Below are positions 47,283 to 58,522 of a DNA stretch of 64,000 nt, piece by piece. Positions within the stretch are counted from its first letter, which is position 1, and the number at the start of each line of letters is the position of its first letter. The stretch comes from Rhizopus arrhizus. Taxonomy: Eukaryota; Mucoromycota; Mucoromycetes; Mucorales; Rhizopodaceae. The translations under genes were made by a program, and so were the position numbers. The stretch is from the NCBI GenBank assembly GCA_024220505.1, contig JAKZZE010000033.1, forward strand, positions 186,001 through 250,000. The letters run 5' to 3'. Below the pieces are notes generated by a model. It made no database searches. It was not told the origin of the DNA and saw only the letters and a list, made by a program, of their open reading frames with translations.

Positions 47283-48393
47283 ATGCCAAATACCTGGACC
47301 ATTTCTGTAAGTAGTTGATAGTTTTCTTTAGAAAACAAAGACAAGATTCATCTTATAACTGTTTCACAATAAAAGGTACCTGAAACACCTTCCCCCAACT
47401 ATATTCTTGTCAAAAACATTTCTCCCCAATCGAGTGAACAAACAGGTAATTCTTTTATTTTATTGAATAAGTTTGCTTAAATGTGTGTAAATTAGTAAAG
47501 GAATTCTTTTTGTTTTGTGGTAAAATTAAAGAGTTTGAATTAAAAAAGTAAGTTTCTTTTTAAAAAAAGATAACGACAGAGGTTACTCACTGCGTCAATA
47601 TGTAGTGATGAAGATGATGAAAAGCACAAGATTGCTTTGGTACATTTTGAACGTGAATCTGCTGCCAAGACAGCTGCTCTTTTAAGCAATGGTAAAAAAA
47701 ATAAAAATACAAGTGAGTAAAGGTCCTGATGGTTATCTGTAGCTTTGATTGACGATAGCCATATTGTCGCTTCTCCTTATTTTGATATTCCTTCAACTGA
47801 TAGTGAAAGATCGGTTGATCCTAACTCTTCAGAGCACCATGAAACTCAAGAGACCAAGCCAAAGTCACGTATCGCTGCTGAAATCTTGGCTAATGGTTTC
47901 ATGCTTCAGGATCATGTTGTCGCTAAAGGACTTGAATATGATAATAAATACAATCTCTCTTCTCGTCTAACTGGCTTCTTGGGCAATTTGCAATCCAACG
48001 GTAAAAATAAACAAAGGCAAACTTATCTTGCCCCTAACCTCTCTTTATTCTTAGCTAAACAATTTGATGAAAAGTATCGTATTTGGGATAGCGTAAAGAA
48101 CATTGATAAGAAATACAAGATTAGTGAAAAGGCACAAACTGCTGCCCAAACTGCTCAAAACAAGGCTCAAGCTGCTCTTCAAACCCCAACTGGTCAAAAG
48201 GTTCATGATTTTGCCAATCAAACACTTGCTCAGATTGCAGCTGTTCATTATGAAGCAAAAAAAATTCACGTAAGAGAAAAGGATGACTTCATCATTCGCT
48301 TTATCTAATTTAGTACATCCTTTGTAGGGTGACAAGTTGAACACAGCCGCTCAACATTCAACCAACGAAAAACCTGCCAATCCCTCTCAATAA
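47283..48393 (+). CDS. Vip1-like RRM protein
   Basis: Seven exons: MPNTWTIS, VPETPSPNYILVKNISPQSS, EQTVKEFFLFCGKIKEFELK, then after a 58-bp intron DEDDEKHKIALVHFERESAA and KTAALLSNALIDDSHIVASP. These build one RRM with RNP2 (YILVKNI) and a degenerate RNP1 (KIALVHF). The C-terminal part reads RIAAEILANGFMLQDHVVAK, then a helical region with AQTAAQTAQNKAQAALQTPT and a terminal KPANPSQ. This is the layout of fission-yeast Vip1 and relatives, RRM proteins of uncertain role sometimes annotated as tropomyosin-related. Stop TAA at 48391-48393. The gene is compact and intact. Confidence 0.88.
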
Positions 48394-49927
48394 ATACTAG
48401 TCATCTAGTTCACTAATAAAGAGAAAAAGAAAAAAAAGTTTGCTAACATTGTCTTGTATCAAGAATACACTGGCCAGCATTTACTATTTATGGTATAAGA
48501 TGGATGGGGGAAATTTTCCATATATAGAATCCTTGTTAAGGGTGTAGTGAAACCATTTCAACTTTTTTAAGGATACAGTGTGATTCATAAACAATCAAGA
48601 GTAGAAGGATAAAGTGTTTTGTATCCTTTTTATGTTGTGATCACCCTCTTTTTTTAATATCAGGTATTTGTTAAAACATTTGTGTTGACGAAAAACTCTT
48701 TGCTATCCTAAAATGAGTCATCAGAGATGATGCATGGCAAATTTTCAGTGTATATTACACGACGATTGTTCTCTTGCTGATCGCACCAAACAATCCATTC
48801 GTGGTCAGTGGTGATAATGTAGTTCATCAGATTAAAGATACAAAACCAATCGTTCTATGATCATCCCCTAAAATTGTTATGATAATTAATAGAATTGGGT
48901 ACGCTTTATTACCTATCATCTTACTTTTATCCAATTATAATAAAAGCTCAAAAGAGGAACCTGTGAAAGGAAATCTTGTTAATAAAGAAAAAGACGGTGA
49001 GTTTAATATTTTTTTTACATCACAGACCGTTACTTCAAACTTTCTATGGTTATGACACAGTGATTAACAAAAAGCCATTCTTGATAGAATGCTTCAAGTA
49101 CCAGATGCAGCAGCTATGGAGTGTATGCATTTCTAACTTTGTTCGGTCAAAGTATGTGGTAAATTAATGATTAAAAGGAAAAAAAGGATTTTTTCATATA
49201 AAATAGAAAGTATAAACCCAATATATAAAATTTACCTTGGAGGAATTGCAAACAAAGTTAATTGGAACAATTGCTCAAAAATGATTAAGCCAGTGCTGTG
49301 GAAAATTCATTTTTCCTTCGCTACACTGCGGGTAAAAAATCAACATTTGTCATGGTGAATTATGAAATACACTGATTATAAAAACTATTATTTACAATAC
49401 GAAAATAAACCACTTGAGGAGCTTGATTTACTTTTATCATAACGTTAAACTGCAAGTCATGCATTATGCCACCCTTTTTTGCGCGCATATTTTGAGTTAT
49501 TTTTTAAACATCAAAGCTTATCAAATGAAATTTAAGGAAAATTGCCACGATTTTGTCAATCATAGTCGTACAAAACTTTAGCCGTAAAATAAAAAAAAAA
49601 AATGTAGATTTCATCTCGCTTCTTTACAAGTTTTCTGACTGTGCCAAGATAGGGATGAGATGATGTTTTATTGAATAATAAAAGACTCTATCATCCGCAC
49701 CTGTTTTCTGTAAAAATACGTCAGTAATTTCATATTAAAATGCAAAGCAAAAAACAAAAGTAAATGTACCTTTTTTATATAAAGCATTACGACATCTAAG
49801 ACCAATAAAAGCTTTGACGGAAATATAAACTTTTCCGTTTCCGAGATCAAAGCATAAACTATTTTTTTTTTTTTATTTAATTCTTTTCTTTTTTTTTATC
49901 TTTACTTATTTATTTTATACAAAAGCC
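48394..49927. other. Intergenic, with a short coding-like fragment
   Basis: No complete gene recognised. On the minus strand, 48708-48846, an open stretch reads WFCIFNLMNYIITTDHEWIV, WCDQQENNRRVIYTENLPCI and ISDDSF before a TAG. It looks like a former last exon but no upstream partner was found. The rest is AT-rich with short frames lacking motifs. Confidence 0.35.
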
Positions 49928-51016
49928 ATGTCTTTTTCTGTTGAACAACTCCCATCCTGTTCTTTCTTATCAAACAGGCAGAGTATGCTTCCTTCTACTG
50001 ACAGCAAGTCATCGTTTTCTGATATCTCTGCCAATCAAAAGCATTTAATCAAACAAATGCTACATCTTGTAGAATTAAAAGACGTGTACTTTGACGAGGA
50101 AATGAATCTGTCTATTAGAAAATGTACAAAAAAAAAGAAAAAAAGAAAAAAAAAAGATTAACCTTTATTTTTTTTTTCAGTGATTGATTTTTTACAGCCA
50201 ACAGCGATAAATTCATTATCAAGGGTAAACTTTACCGATATGAACACTGCGGAGATAAAACAAGTCATGAGTAAGTTTTATTAAGCTCTTTTTTGTTATC
50301 AAGTACTTTACATTCATCTAATTGAACAATAGATAAAGCATCTCGTTATCTTGAAACACGATTAGAAAGTGAAACAGGCAAATATATAACATTTGTGTAC
50401 ACAACAAAAAATAGTTCTAACTTGTATAATAGATCAATTAAAGAAAATAGAAACAGAGGTATTTGTAAAAGAAGATAGGCAACCTCCTTTTTTTTTTTTA
50501 AAAAAAAAAAAACTTTTGTATTAGAAAATAACACAAGATAGAATCAACAAACGATCTCGATCCATACGCAACCTCTTTTTCGATAAACAAATAGTATTTT
50601 CCAAAGAAGATACCACTGCAGCACACATCCTCTATACCTTGGCTGCCTTTGCTAATTTATTATGTCAGCAGCCGGAATTAATTAATAGACTAGTACTCGT
50701 CCAGATATGTTCGTCCAAGGTTCCAGCTCACGAGCTTGAAGCCGTTCCTGAAATCGTACGCCAAATCAATCAACTGTATGGCACAACTGAATCTGTACCA
50801 GTTCACTTTTATCATCAGGAAATTGACCAAAATGAACTACTGGCATTCATGAACGCAGCTCATATCGGTCTATGTTTGAATGCATCATCCGCAAAAGAGT
50901 TTGCTTTACATACAAGTCATCCTTCAAACACAAGTATCTCTGTACAAGATCCCTCAAATATTCCCCAATTGACTGAAGCCTTACAAAATGCTCTGGCCAA
51001 GAACTTGATTAATTAA
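49928..51016 (+). CDS. Miniature GT20 (trehalose-6-phosphate synthase-like) protein
   Basis: Five exons. The first encodes MSFSVEQLPSCSFLSNRQSM and a helical ISANQKHLIKQMLHLVELKD. Next come LIDFLQPTAINSLSRVNFTD, KASRYLETRLESET and a coiled coil (DQLKKIETEKITQDRINKRS). The last exon carries AAHILYTLAAFANLLCQQPE, LINRLVLVQICSSK, EIVRQINQLYGTTESVPVHF and QNELLAFMNAAHIGLCLN. This matches the C-terminal Rossmann half of GT20 enzymes ('LVQ...R..IN..YG...PVHF......EL.A.Y..ADV.L'). The N-terminal catalytic half and the usual UDP-glucose-binding residues are absent. At about 290 residues it cannot be a normal synthase; it may be a regulatory or scaffold relative of the trehalose complex. One intron appears to use a GC donor. 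Confidence 0.62.
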
Positions 51017-52804
51017 GCCCATTTTTATTTATACTTTTACAACATCGCTTTATTTTTGTTCAATTTATATCCATCTTACATTGTATATATTTTAATATAA
51101 ATTTTTTTTAACAAGTATTCTTCTTAATTAAAATAAGCTATTTATTCTTTGATTCTATATCTCTTTAACTGTAGTCATTCTATTATTGAAATCAAGTAGG
51201 GAAACATTTGGATAAACCATCATGTTCAATCCTTTCTTTTTTTTCTTGCTGTAGTAAAGACAAGCGAACCAGAAACGTACTGAAGTGATAAAAAAGAAGA
51301 CTTTACGTACCAAATTCATAATATGACTACTGTTTAATTCAATAATGCTAAAAACGCTTCATTCTTTTTGTTTTCTTTCAGTATCAAATCAATCCTAACA
51401 TGACTGGATGATATTAGAAAATAATGAAAAGATTACTGTACTAGTACCACATACTTGCACACTATTGACAGTTTATCAAATATCGCATAATACAATTTAC
51501 AAAGTGCAGTAGCTTTCATACACTTATTTTTTTATAGTTGCTTTAGCCTTTAATTGTGAGCAGATTCAAAAGTAAGCAATCTTTACAGTCTCTGATCTAC
51601 TTTTAACAAATGAAATATAAAATTAATACCAAACCACCTCCCCCCCCTTTTTTTTTTTTCTTCTTCTTCTTCTTCTCCTTACATTATATGAAGAAAAAAC
51701 AAAAGACAAATTAACCTGATTATTCGTGTAGCTTCTCTTTCTCATTTGGTCTTGGGGGAGTAATATAAAATAGATTTGTTTATACAAATCATGCAGCCTA
51801 CTGTTAACTATTAAACCTAGTGGTTGATAGGACCATTTTATTTTCAACAATTATCGTCATAGTTCATTCAAATTTAACACAAAACAGCTTCTATAGCAAG
51901 GTTAACAGATTTGTTTGTTTTTTCTGTAGAACAGTAACTGATTGCTATTGATATTGATAAATATAAGTTTTAATACAAGATCATGATTAATATAAAGAAA
52001 ATCATACAATTAATTCCAATTAAACATATTCTTTTAAAGTATGTATTGTATTAATAATCACTCTTTGATAAGAAAAAGTATCAACTAAAATAACAAGATA
52101 TTTTCCTATTGTCAGAAATCCAATCCAATGGCAGGGATATTTCTAATCTTTCATATAATTGAAATAACGCGCAACACAACTTTATCCAAATCACTGAGGA
52201 ATTCCCAGAATAAAATGACAATCTATAACAGACATACAAAAGAAAAAATGAACAGTTTTCATGATCATCATAACTAGAGATGACACTTGTTAAATTACTT
52301 GAAGATTAGAAGAATGCTTACAATAAGAGACATCAAGCCATTCACTCAGTAAGACATAAGTGCCTGGTTTCAATCAGAATGGTTTTTATTTCGACTTAAG
52401 CTGAAATAAAGATCATTTTCAAAAAGTACTCACATTGTATCTTGACCTTTATTTTTACCTCTTACTTGATTACAGCTACCATTCTATAGCAGCCTTATCT
52501 TATCTGAAATGCTTAAAGCCTTTGTTTCATCCTATTCATCATACATAAAAATGAGCTGTTTGTTCTCTTTTCTTCAATTTAGCAAATGATTTGTATTGCG
52601 TTTTGTGCAAATAATAATTTTTTTTTTCATGCAAAGTTATGGATGAACAATCGATGCATTAGATCAGAGAAGTATTGTTTTTGTATTTACTCTTCGTTTT
52701 ACAAGCAAGTTTTGGGCTCGTAAAGAGTAGATCAAGCAAGAACTGAAGCGATTAATAGATGTGAAAAAAAAAAGTTATTTAATGCAATTTTTGGGCAAAA
52801 AGGG

Positions 52805-52885
<81 letters not shown>

Positions 52886-54077
52886 GAATGGCTAAATAAC
52901 AATCGTATCCTTCACGACGAATGCTTTTCACTTGTACTAAATTCATGTCCTCTTTTGCTATATTTCTTTTCTATTCACATGAGTAACTAAAATAAAGTGA
53001 GATTGCAATTCGTTGCTTCTATTTGCTTTTGCTGATTCTCGAGCGCTCTTGGACTAATACGAAGTACGTGTTATTCTGGTAGCTTTATCTGTTCAAATGG
53101 TAAACTAACATTCTTGAACCAGTCAGGCTTTCAGATGGGTCGAAATCAATGTTTGGGATTCTGAAGAAGTCAAATTTTATTAGGGCTTATCTAGTAGTGC
53201 ATTATAGACGCATCACGTAATTCAACCCTAAAACACAGAGATGAAAGCATTATGGCGTGAAATTCCATGGCTTTTCACAGAGTTGGGTATATGTCTGAGA
53301 TACGGCAGCAGGATATCATCAGAACTGACTTTAACAGCATTTCTTATCGCTAGCAATTGGGAGAGGGCGTTTTTGTTTTTAACCACAGTTTATCTCAAAT
53401 AAGAATACTATCCGTATTATCTTGACTCTCTCCATTGCCAGGCTTTAGGCCAATCGCGCTTATGTGGAGACATTTGAATTCTGGATTAAATTTATAGGAA
53501 CAAAGAACGAGAGATTTTCATGAAATGTTTAAAAGAATTAAATTTGAGTAGAAGACGTTTGATGCTGATAGTGTACAAGCCAAAAAAATCCAAGCAATAA
53601 TAGAAGCTGATGATAGAAACATCATTTTCTTTGAGCTTATTTTCTTATTCAATGTACTGCTTATATCTATCAGGTAAAGATGTATCTGGTTCATGAGTGC
53701 TTTCATTAACATCTTTCCTCCCCCTTTTTACTGAAAAAATACAGGAAATCATCCTAGGAAAGTGATCAGAGTACGTGAAACACCATTGTATGCTGATATA
53801 ATCCAAGTATTAATTACACAATACATTTTGTATAAAAATTCATGATTTTCTGGATGAACGCTATGTATTCTGTAGCTGATAGCTGTATTGCTACTCTATG
53901 TATTTTTGAGGACAACTGTGCAAAGATTGAGAGAAAAGATCAATGATTGCTGTTTTTAAAATTGAATTGGAATCCAAGTCATTTTGCTGGGTGTACCAAG
54001 GGACTGAGCTCCAAAAAAGACCTTGCCAAATGATTAAAAACTTTTTTTGTTTTGTTGCTGTTTCTGTTCTGAACCCA
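51017..54077. other. Long intergenic region
   Basis: Three kilobases without a supported gene. It contains AT-rich sequence, a CTT repeat (about 51659-51675) and a 68-nt poly(T). A short coding-like minus-strand stretch (FDFFRIPNIDFDPSESLTGS, near 53110-53175) has no partners. An in-frame ATG at 53943 could extend the uL2m frame upstream, but the leader lacks mitochondrial-presequence character. Confidence 0.4.
52814..52881. repeat. Poly(T) tract of 68 nt
   Basis: Uninterrupted T on the plus strand, the longest homopolymer in the window. Its exact length may be affected by sequencing. It could be a retrotransposed poly(A) tail remnant (minus strand), but no element was recognised next to it. 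Confidence 0.85.
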
Positions 54078-55163
54078 ATGTTTCGTTTTGGAAAAGCCCT
54101 TGTTCAACATGCCACTTCAAGGGCACCCGTTGTCACTTCCCGTTTATACCAACCTGTAAAGCCAACTACTAGTATACAATCATTGATGACTCGCATGGGT
54201 CAATTACGTCTGAATTCAACCACCAACCAGTCTTCATTTGTCAGTGGTTTCAACACACAAGGTAATGCTGTGATCGACAACATCCAGTCCTCTGCACTTC
54301 CTTCAACTCAGTTCAAGACCAAGAAACCAAGCACACCCGGTAAACGTTGGTTGAAGCGAGTTCCTAGAGATCATCTCTACAAGGGTAAAGCCGTGCGTGC
54401 TTTGACAGTAGCTAAGCGAAGCACAGGTGGTCGTAATAACACAGGTCGTATCACAATCCGCCACCGTGGTGGAGGACACAAGCGTCGTATTCGTCTTTTG
54501 GATTGGCACCGTCGTGAACCAGGCACACAGACCGTGGTTCGATTGGAACATGACCCTGGACGTACAGCCTGGATTGCTTTATTGAAACATGACAAGACGG
54601 GCAAGTTGAGCTATATTGTAGCTCCTCATGGATTGAGAGCAGGAGACAAGGTGAGCTCTTACAGATCCGTAAAGGATCAAGCGGGTGATATTACACGTAC
54701 AGTAGCCATCGATGCTGGTAACTGTATGCCACTCAAGATGATCCCTGTCGGTACGATTGTTCACAACATTGGCCTTAAGCGAGATGGACCAGGTGTGATG
54801 GCTAGAGCCGCTGGTGCCTATGCTCAATTGATTCAGACGGGTGAGACTGGTTATGCTCAGGTACGTTTGTCAAGTGGAGAAGTGCGTTTGGTGCCTGTAG
54901 ATGCTTGTGCTACCATTGGTGCTGTCAGTAATCCAGATCATCAACACGAAATGATGGGTAAGGCAGGTCGTTTGAGATGGATGGGTGTTCGTCCTACTGT
55001 TCGTGGTATGGCTATGAACTCTGTTGATCACCCTCATGGTGGTGGTAGAGGTAAATCAAAGGGTAACAAGGACCCTCGATCTCCTTGGGGTGTATTAGCT
55101 AAGGGTGGAAAGACAAGAAAATCACCTAACCCATTTGTTGTTAAACCAAGACCAAGACGTTAA
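54078..55163 (+). CDS. RML2: Mitochondrial large-subunit ribosomal protein uL2m
   Basis: Start chosen at 54078 because MFRFGKALVQHATSRAPVVT is a typical mitochondrial presequence; the open frame extends 45 codons further up without such character. The mature part shows AKRSTGGRNNTGRITIRHRG, GGHKRRIRLLDWHRREPGT, LKHDKTGKLSYIVAPHGLRA, VGTIVHNIGLKRDGPGVMAR, RAAGAYAQLIQTGETGYAQV and the peptidyl-transferase-proximal C-terminal block RGMAMNSVDHPHGGGRGKSK with the conserved His. About 361 residues, intronless. It is a core protein of the mitochondrial large ribosomal subunit at the peptidyl transferase centre. Its stop lies only 104 bp from the left inverted repeat of the Fanzor element. Confidence 0.95.
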   Translation: MFRFGKALVQHATSRAPVVTSRLYQPVKPTTSIQSLMTRMGQLRLNSTTNQSSFVSGFNTQGNAVIDNIQSSALPSTQFKTKKPSTPGKRWLKRVPRDHLYKGKAVRALTVAKRSTGGRNNTGRITIRHRGGGHKRRIRLLDWHRREPGTQTVVRLEHDPGRTAWIALLKHDKTGKLSYIVAPHGLRAGDKVSSYRSVKDQAGDITRTVAIDAGNCMPLKMIPVGTIVHNIGLKRDGPGVMARAAGAYAQLIQTGETGYAQVRLSSGEVRLVPVDACATIGAVSNPDHQHEMMGKAGRLRWMGVRPTVRGMAMNSVDHPHGGGRGKSKGNKDPRSPWGVLAKGGKTRKSPNPFVVKPRPRR

Positions 55164-55267
55164 ACACTCTTTTTTTTCTCTTCCTTTCATTGTTGTATAG
55201 AAAATAAAAATAATTATTTCAAAAATAAGACTTTTATTCTACTGTATTTACAAAACAAGCGATTACA

Positions 55268-55334
55268 GTTAAAGAAACTAGGTTGGGCCAATGAAAAAAA
55301 AATTGGAAAAAGCGAAAATGGAAATCAGACACAG
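55268..55334. repeat. Left inverted-repeat arm of Fanzor element
   Basis: Outer block GTTAAAGAAACTAGGTTGGG followed by CCAATG, nine A, TTGG, merging into the inner block AAAAAGCGAAAATGGAAATC then AGACACAG. Both blocks are found inverted on the other side of the gene. The arm begins 104 bp after the uL2m stop codon. Confidence 0.8.
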
Positions 55335-55466
55335 GAGTTTTGTAGATTGAAGGTGGTTAGTACATTATCCGTAAGCTTAAGAAAAAAAAAACTTGTCCAA
55401 CTTACACTGTACAGAAATATGAGAGAGTCATATCAATCACATGGAAAGCTGGCCACTGGGATCCAA
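55335..55466 (-). ncRNA. Candidate guide-RNA scaffold (fRNA/omega-RNA) downstream of Fanzor, predicted
   Basis: In TnpB and Fanzor systems the guide RNA scaffold overlaps the 3' end of the nuclease gene and runs to the element end, with the guide taken from the flanking sequence. Here that would be the minus-strand stretch from the stop codon (about 55467) through 55335 and the left inverted repeat to about 55268, and the guide would come from just beyond, below 55268. No structure was computed. This is a position-based prediction only. Confidence 0.3.
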
Positions 55467-58136
55467 CTAACGCACAAAGGCATCAAGACGCTGATTTTTG
55501 TTTTTTGCAGCAAATAAAAATATATCCAGTATGTTATGAGCAGCCATGATATCACGATTCCATATGATATTGCAATTGTTTTGCTTACACTGCAATACCG
55601 TATGTACTCTTCGTTTTGATTTGGCGGTTACAACATTGTCTAGGTTTCTAGTCTTGCATTTGTTGCAGATTTGGCTTGTTAAGTATTCATCCACCATGCA
55701 AATATCAAGCTGCTTTCCACAATATTTTTTCAAAGCCTTCTTAATCATCCGCACAGGAGCAGATTTATTTCCACGGAGGCTGGAACCAAACATACCATCA
55801 CCAAAAGCAATGATGGTTTTCTTGGATCTTTTTTCGTGATCAATGGGAGCAGAAGGATAGTATATATTTTCTTTCTTGGTAAATGTTCTTACGCCTGTAG
55901 TTGCTTTTTCATCGTATTTGGCACTACCGTGAATGAAGCGCTTACAGATCTCATGAACACCTTTTTGTTTTCTAATGTAGCATTTGAACTTCAGCTTTGA
56001 CGACCTACACAGATTTTTGCATGTTGCTCAAGTAAACAAGTAAAAAAAAATATGTTTTTATTTACCAAGATTTTTCATTGTAGTAACTTGTAATATCGTC
56101 ATATAAACTTAGTCTTTCTTTGCAAGCTTTTAAAAATTCTGCCATATTGGATGTCTTCAACGAGCTTAAATTAGAAATTTTCAAAAACTGAGCCTTGTGT
56201 TGTTCTTGATGCTTTTTTCGTATAGAATTCGCATCATTATAGCCACACAGATGATAGTACTCCTCCAAGCTTGTAGTCCTTTGCCTTCCGGATGTATCGA
56301 CGGCAGTTACAAGTGTGGCAACACCAGGATCTACTCCCCAAATTTCACAGCCATTTTCAATATCTTCGAGGAAATCCTCAGGTTGTTTTCCCAGTAGAGT
56401 ATCTATTTGTTTTTTCTTCCTCACTCTAGAAAAAAGGAAAGAAATCGAATACCCATCGGTATATATAACGTTTCTATGTATAACTTGATTAAATTAAGGC
56501 TCTTATTTTTCAATTCAACTAAGCTAACTTACTGAAACTGTTTTTTCCCCTCTGAAAGGCTTTTTCGAGTTCGAAATCCCATTTTGGAAAAGTTAAAAAG
56601 CCTATAGTAGAAGTCCGAGAGAGCCGATTTCTCTTTAACACCTTTTGGGATATTTTCAACACCAGATTGCTGCAACAGTCTCCAGAAAGCTTGGGCATCT
56701 ATTTGTATTGACTTCATCGCAAATGAGTATACAGGTAAGATGGAAAAAAAGCGATAGCCTCGCCGATCCGTGTATTTAGCAGGCGTGAATGATCCATCTT
56801 CAATTCTAGACTGGATACTTGTAATAAATTTCAAAAGAGCAGGTAAATGGGGCTCAAGCTTCTCTAATTTTTTCCCAAGCACTAGTGGTATTTTTGAATT
56901 AATGCTTTGCAGTACTTGTTCCTGTAAAGACTTGAAGCTTCGTCTATTGAGTATTGAAGTAAACGTGAGTTCTTTTAACTTCCTATAAATGTAGGACTTG
57001 GAGGCAAAGGTGGCTGGTTTTTCTTCCATAATATACACCTTCTCATTTATCTTTTGCTGAAGATAGAAAAACCATTTGAAGAATTCATGAGGTTTGGAGT
57101 ACAGGTCTTCCGCATCGCAGTTCATTATCTGATATCGACTCCATAATGCATTCATTTTCTCTATGGTTTCTTCTAAACATTGATTTCTTTCTAAAGATGA
57201 AGGCCATATTGATTGCTGTTTCTGCTTTAATGTATAAACATAGTGAGATAGTGCTTTTCTTTGGGCAACTGATAATCCTTTACAATAGAAGGGAGAAGAC
57301 ATATCTGAAAAAGCTTCCAGAAAAAAGCGGGTTGTTCTCCTTTCATGGTTTTCACATACATGGTTGCGTATGAGTACATCGTATTGTTTACACATAATAG
57401 ACAGAACAGACGAATATCCAATACTCTTGAGGGATTGCAGTATTGTTTCGTTGACTTGGCATTCGTTGCAAAATTCAACAAAGTAATCTTGACAGTATTT
57501 AGGGGCCTTTTTGCCATTGCCAGTTACAACAGTGAAAATAGAATAGACAAGGGCATGATCAATAATTGGCACTTGTTCCCCCTTGTTTAAAAGCTTCAAA
57601 AAAATATAGTTCATAAATAGTGAGCCTACGTGGATCGCTTTGGTTGTGTAGGCCACTACTGAAGCAATCTTTTCAGAAACCCTTGTGTCCGTACATATAT
57701 TTTTTAAGGAGGATTTGATCGCAAAAGTTTCCTTTTTCTCATCAGGATTGTGAGATGGCTCCTTTTGCTTCTTTTTTGGGCAAAGGTTGGATGATGATCT
57801 TGAGTGAGTATTCAATCCGCAAGAAGGACATGTCTTTTCTGTATTGCTTTTTGTTTTCATTCTAAAGTCCTGCAAAGCAAGTTGTTTATCTATTTTCTTC
57901 TGTATCTTTTTGGAGGTAGGAGGAAGAGCACTAGGAGCCTGTGAAGTAGAAGCCTGTGAACCAGAAGCAACTGAAGTGGTCAGAGCAGATGTAACTGATA
58001 TATTATCAGAATTGACTTTTTGAAAAAAAGTAAGGAACATGATACCTCGCAATGTGTTATTTTGGTACTTACTCTTTAAAATCTTTCTTTTTGTTGACGA
58101 GCTCTTTGCGGGATCATTGTTATATCTTCGCTTCAT
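55467..58136 (-). CDS. Fanzor: eukaryotic TnpB-like RNA-guided DNA endonuclease, apparently intact
   Basis: Four exons, about 830 residues, all junctions in phase: GT-AG introns at about 58014-58073, 56476-56538 and 55992-56063. The N-terminal region is Ser-rich, then a zinc-knuckle-like CPSCGLNTHSRSSSNLC (C-x2-C-x4-H-x7-C), then about 380 residues of helical sequence. Before the catalytic core comes VIYTDGYSISFLFSR, the TDG-S/F block seen in Fanzors. RuvC-I: CEIWGVDPGVATLVTAVD. Then KKTIIAFGDGMFGSSLRGNK, RuvC-II with VDEYLTSQICNKC (Glu present), the second zinc pair QCKQNNC, and RuvC-III IIWNRDIMAAHNI. All three acidic residues and four zinc Cys are present. Fanzor proteins use a guide RNA to cut DNA in the nucleus. 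Subgroup (Fanzor1 rather than Fanzor2) is likely given introns and length, not proven. Confidence 0.88.
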
Positions 58137-58522
58137 TATCTATTATAAGCTTCAGAAAGAAAATAAATGTTTATAGATTTGCTCAAGCTCTGTTACTTTC
58201 TATTGAAATCCTTAATGACCAATGAAAATTTTTTGATATATAACAGTAGCAAAACTGATTAATTGCTTTGGAGCATCTCAAAACTATAGCTTGTGGCGAT
58301 CCAGCGTAATTACTAGTCATATGCTTTTCTTGACTATTTAATTAATAGACTGGCAGGTAATGTAATTGGCCATACGGCTTATGTAATGTTATAAGATAAT
58401 AAGCATTTTGCATAAAATTTATTCTACCTCATATTTTGTAATATACACAGTGGGGGCTAAGTAAATCCGTCCATTTTGAAGATGAATATTCATAACTTAA
58501 GCAATGGTTTCAGAAATTACTG

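Noticed and set aside
53943..54077. Upstream extension of the uL2m frame
   Set aside because: The extra 45 residues do not resemble a presequence, whereas the Met at 54078 starts a basic, Ser/Thr-rich leader.
58440..58490. CAGTGGGGGCTAAGT near 58449 as a Tc1-type terminal repeat
   Set aside because: It looks like a Tc1/mariner end, but no inverted partner facing it was found; the CACTGTA near 55412 faces the wrong way.
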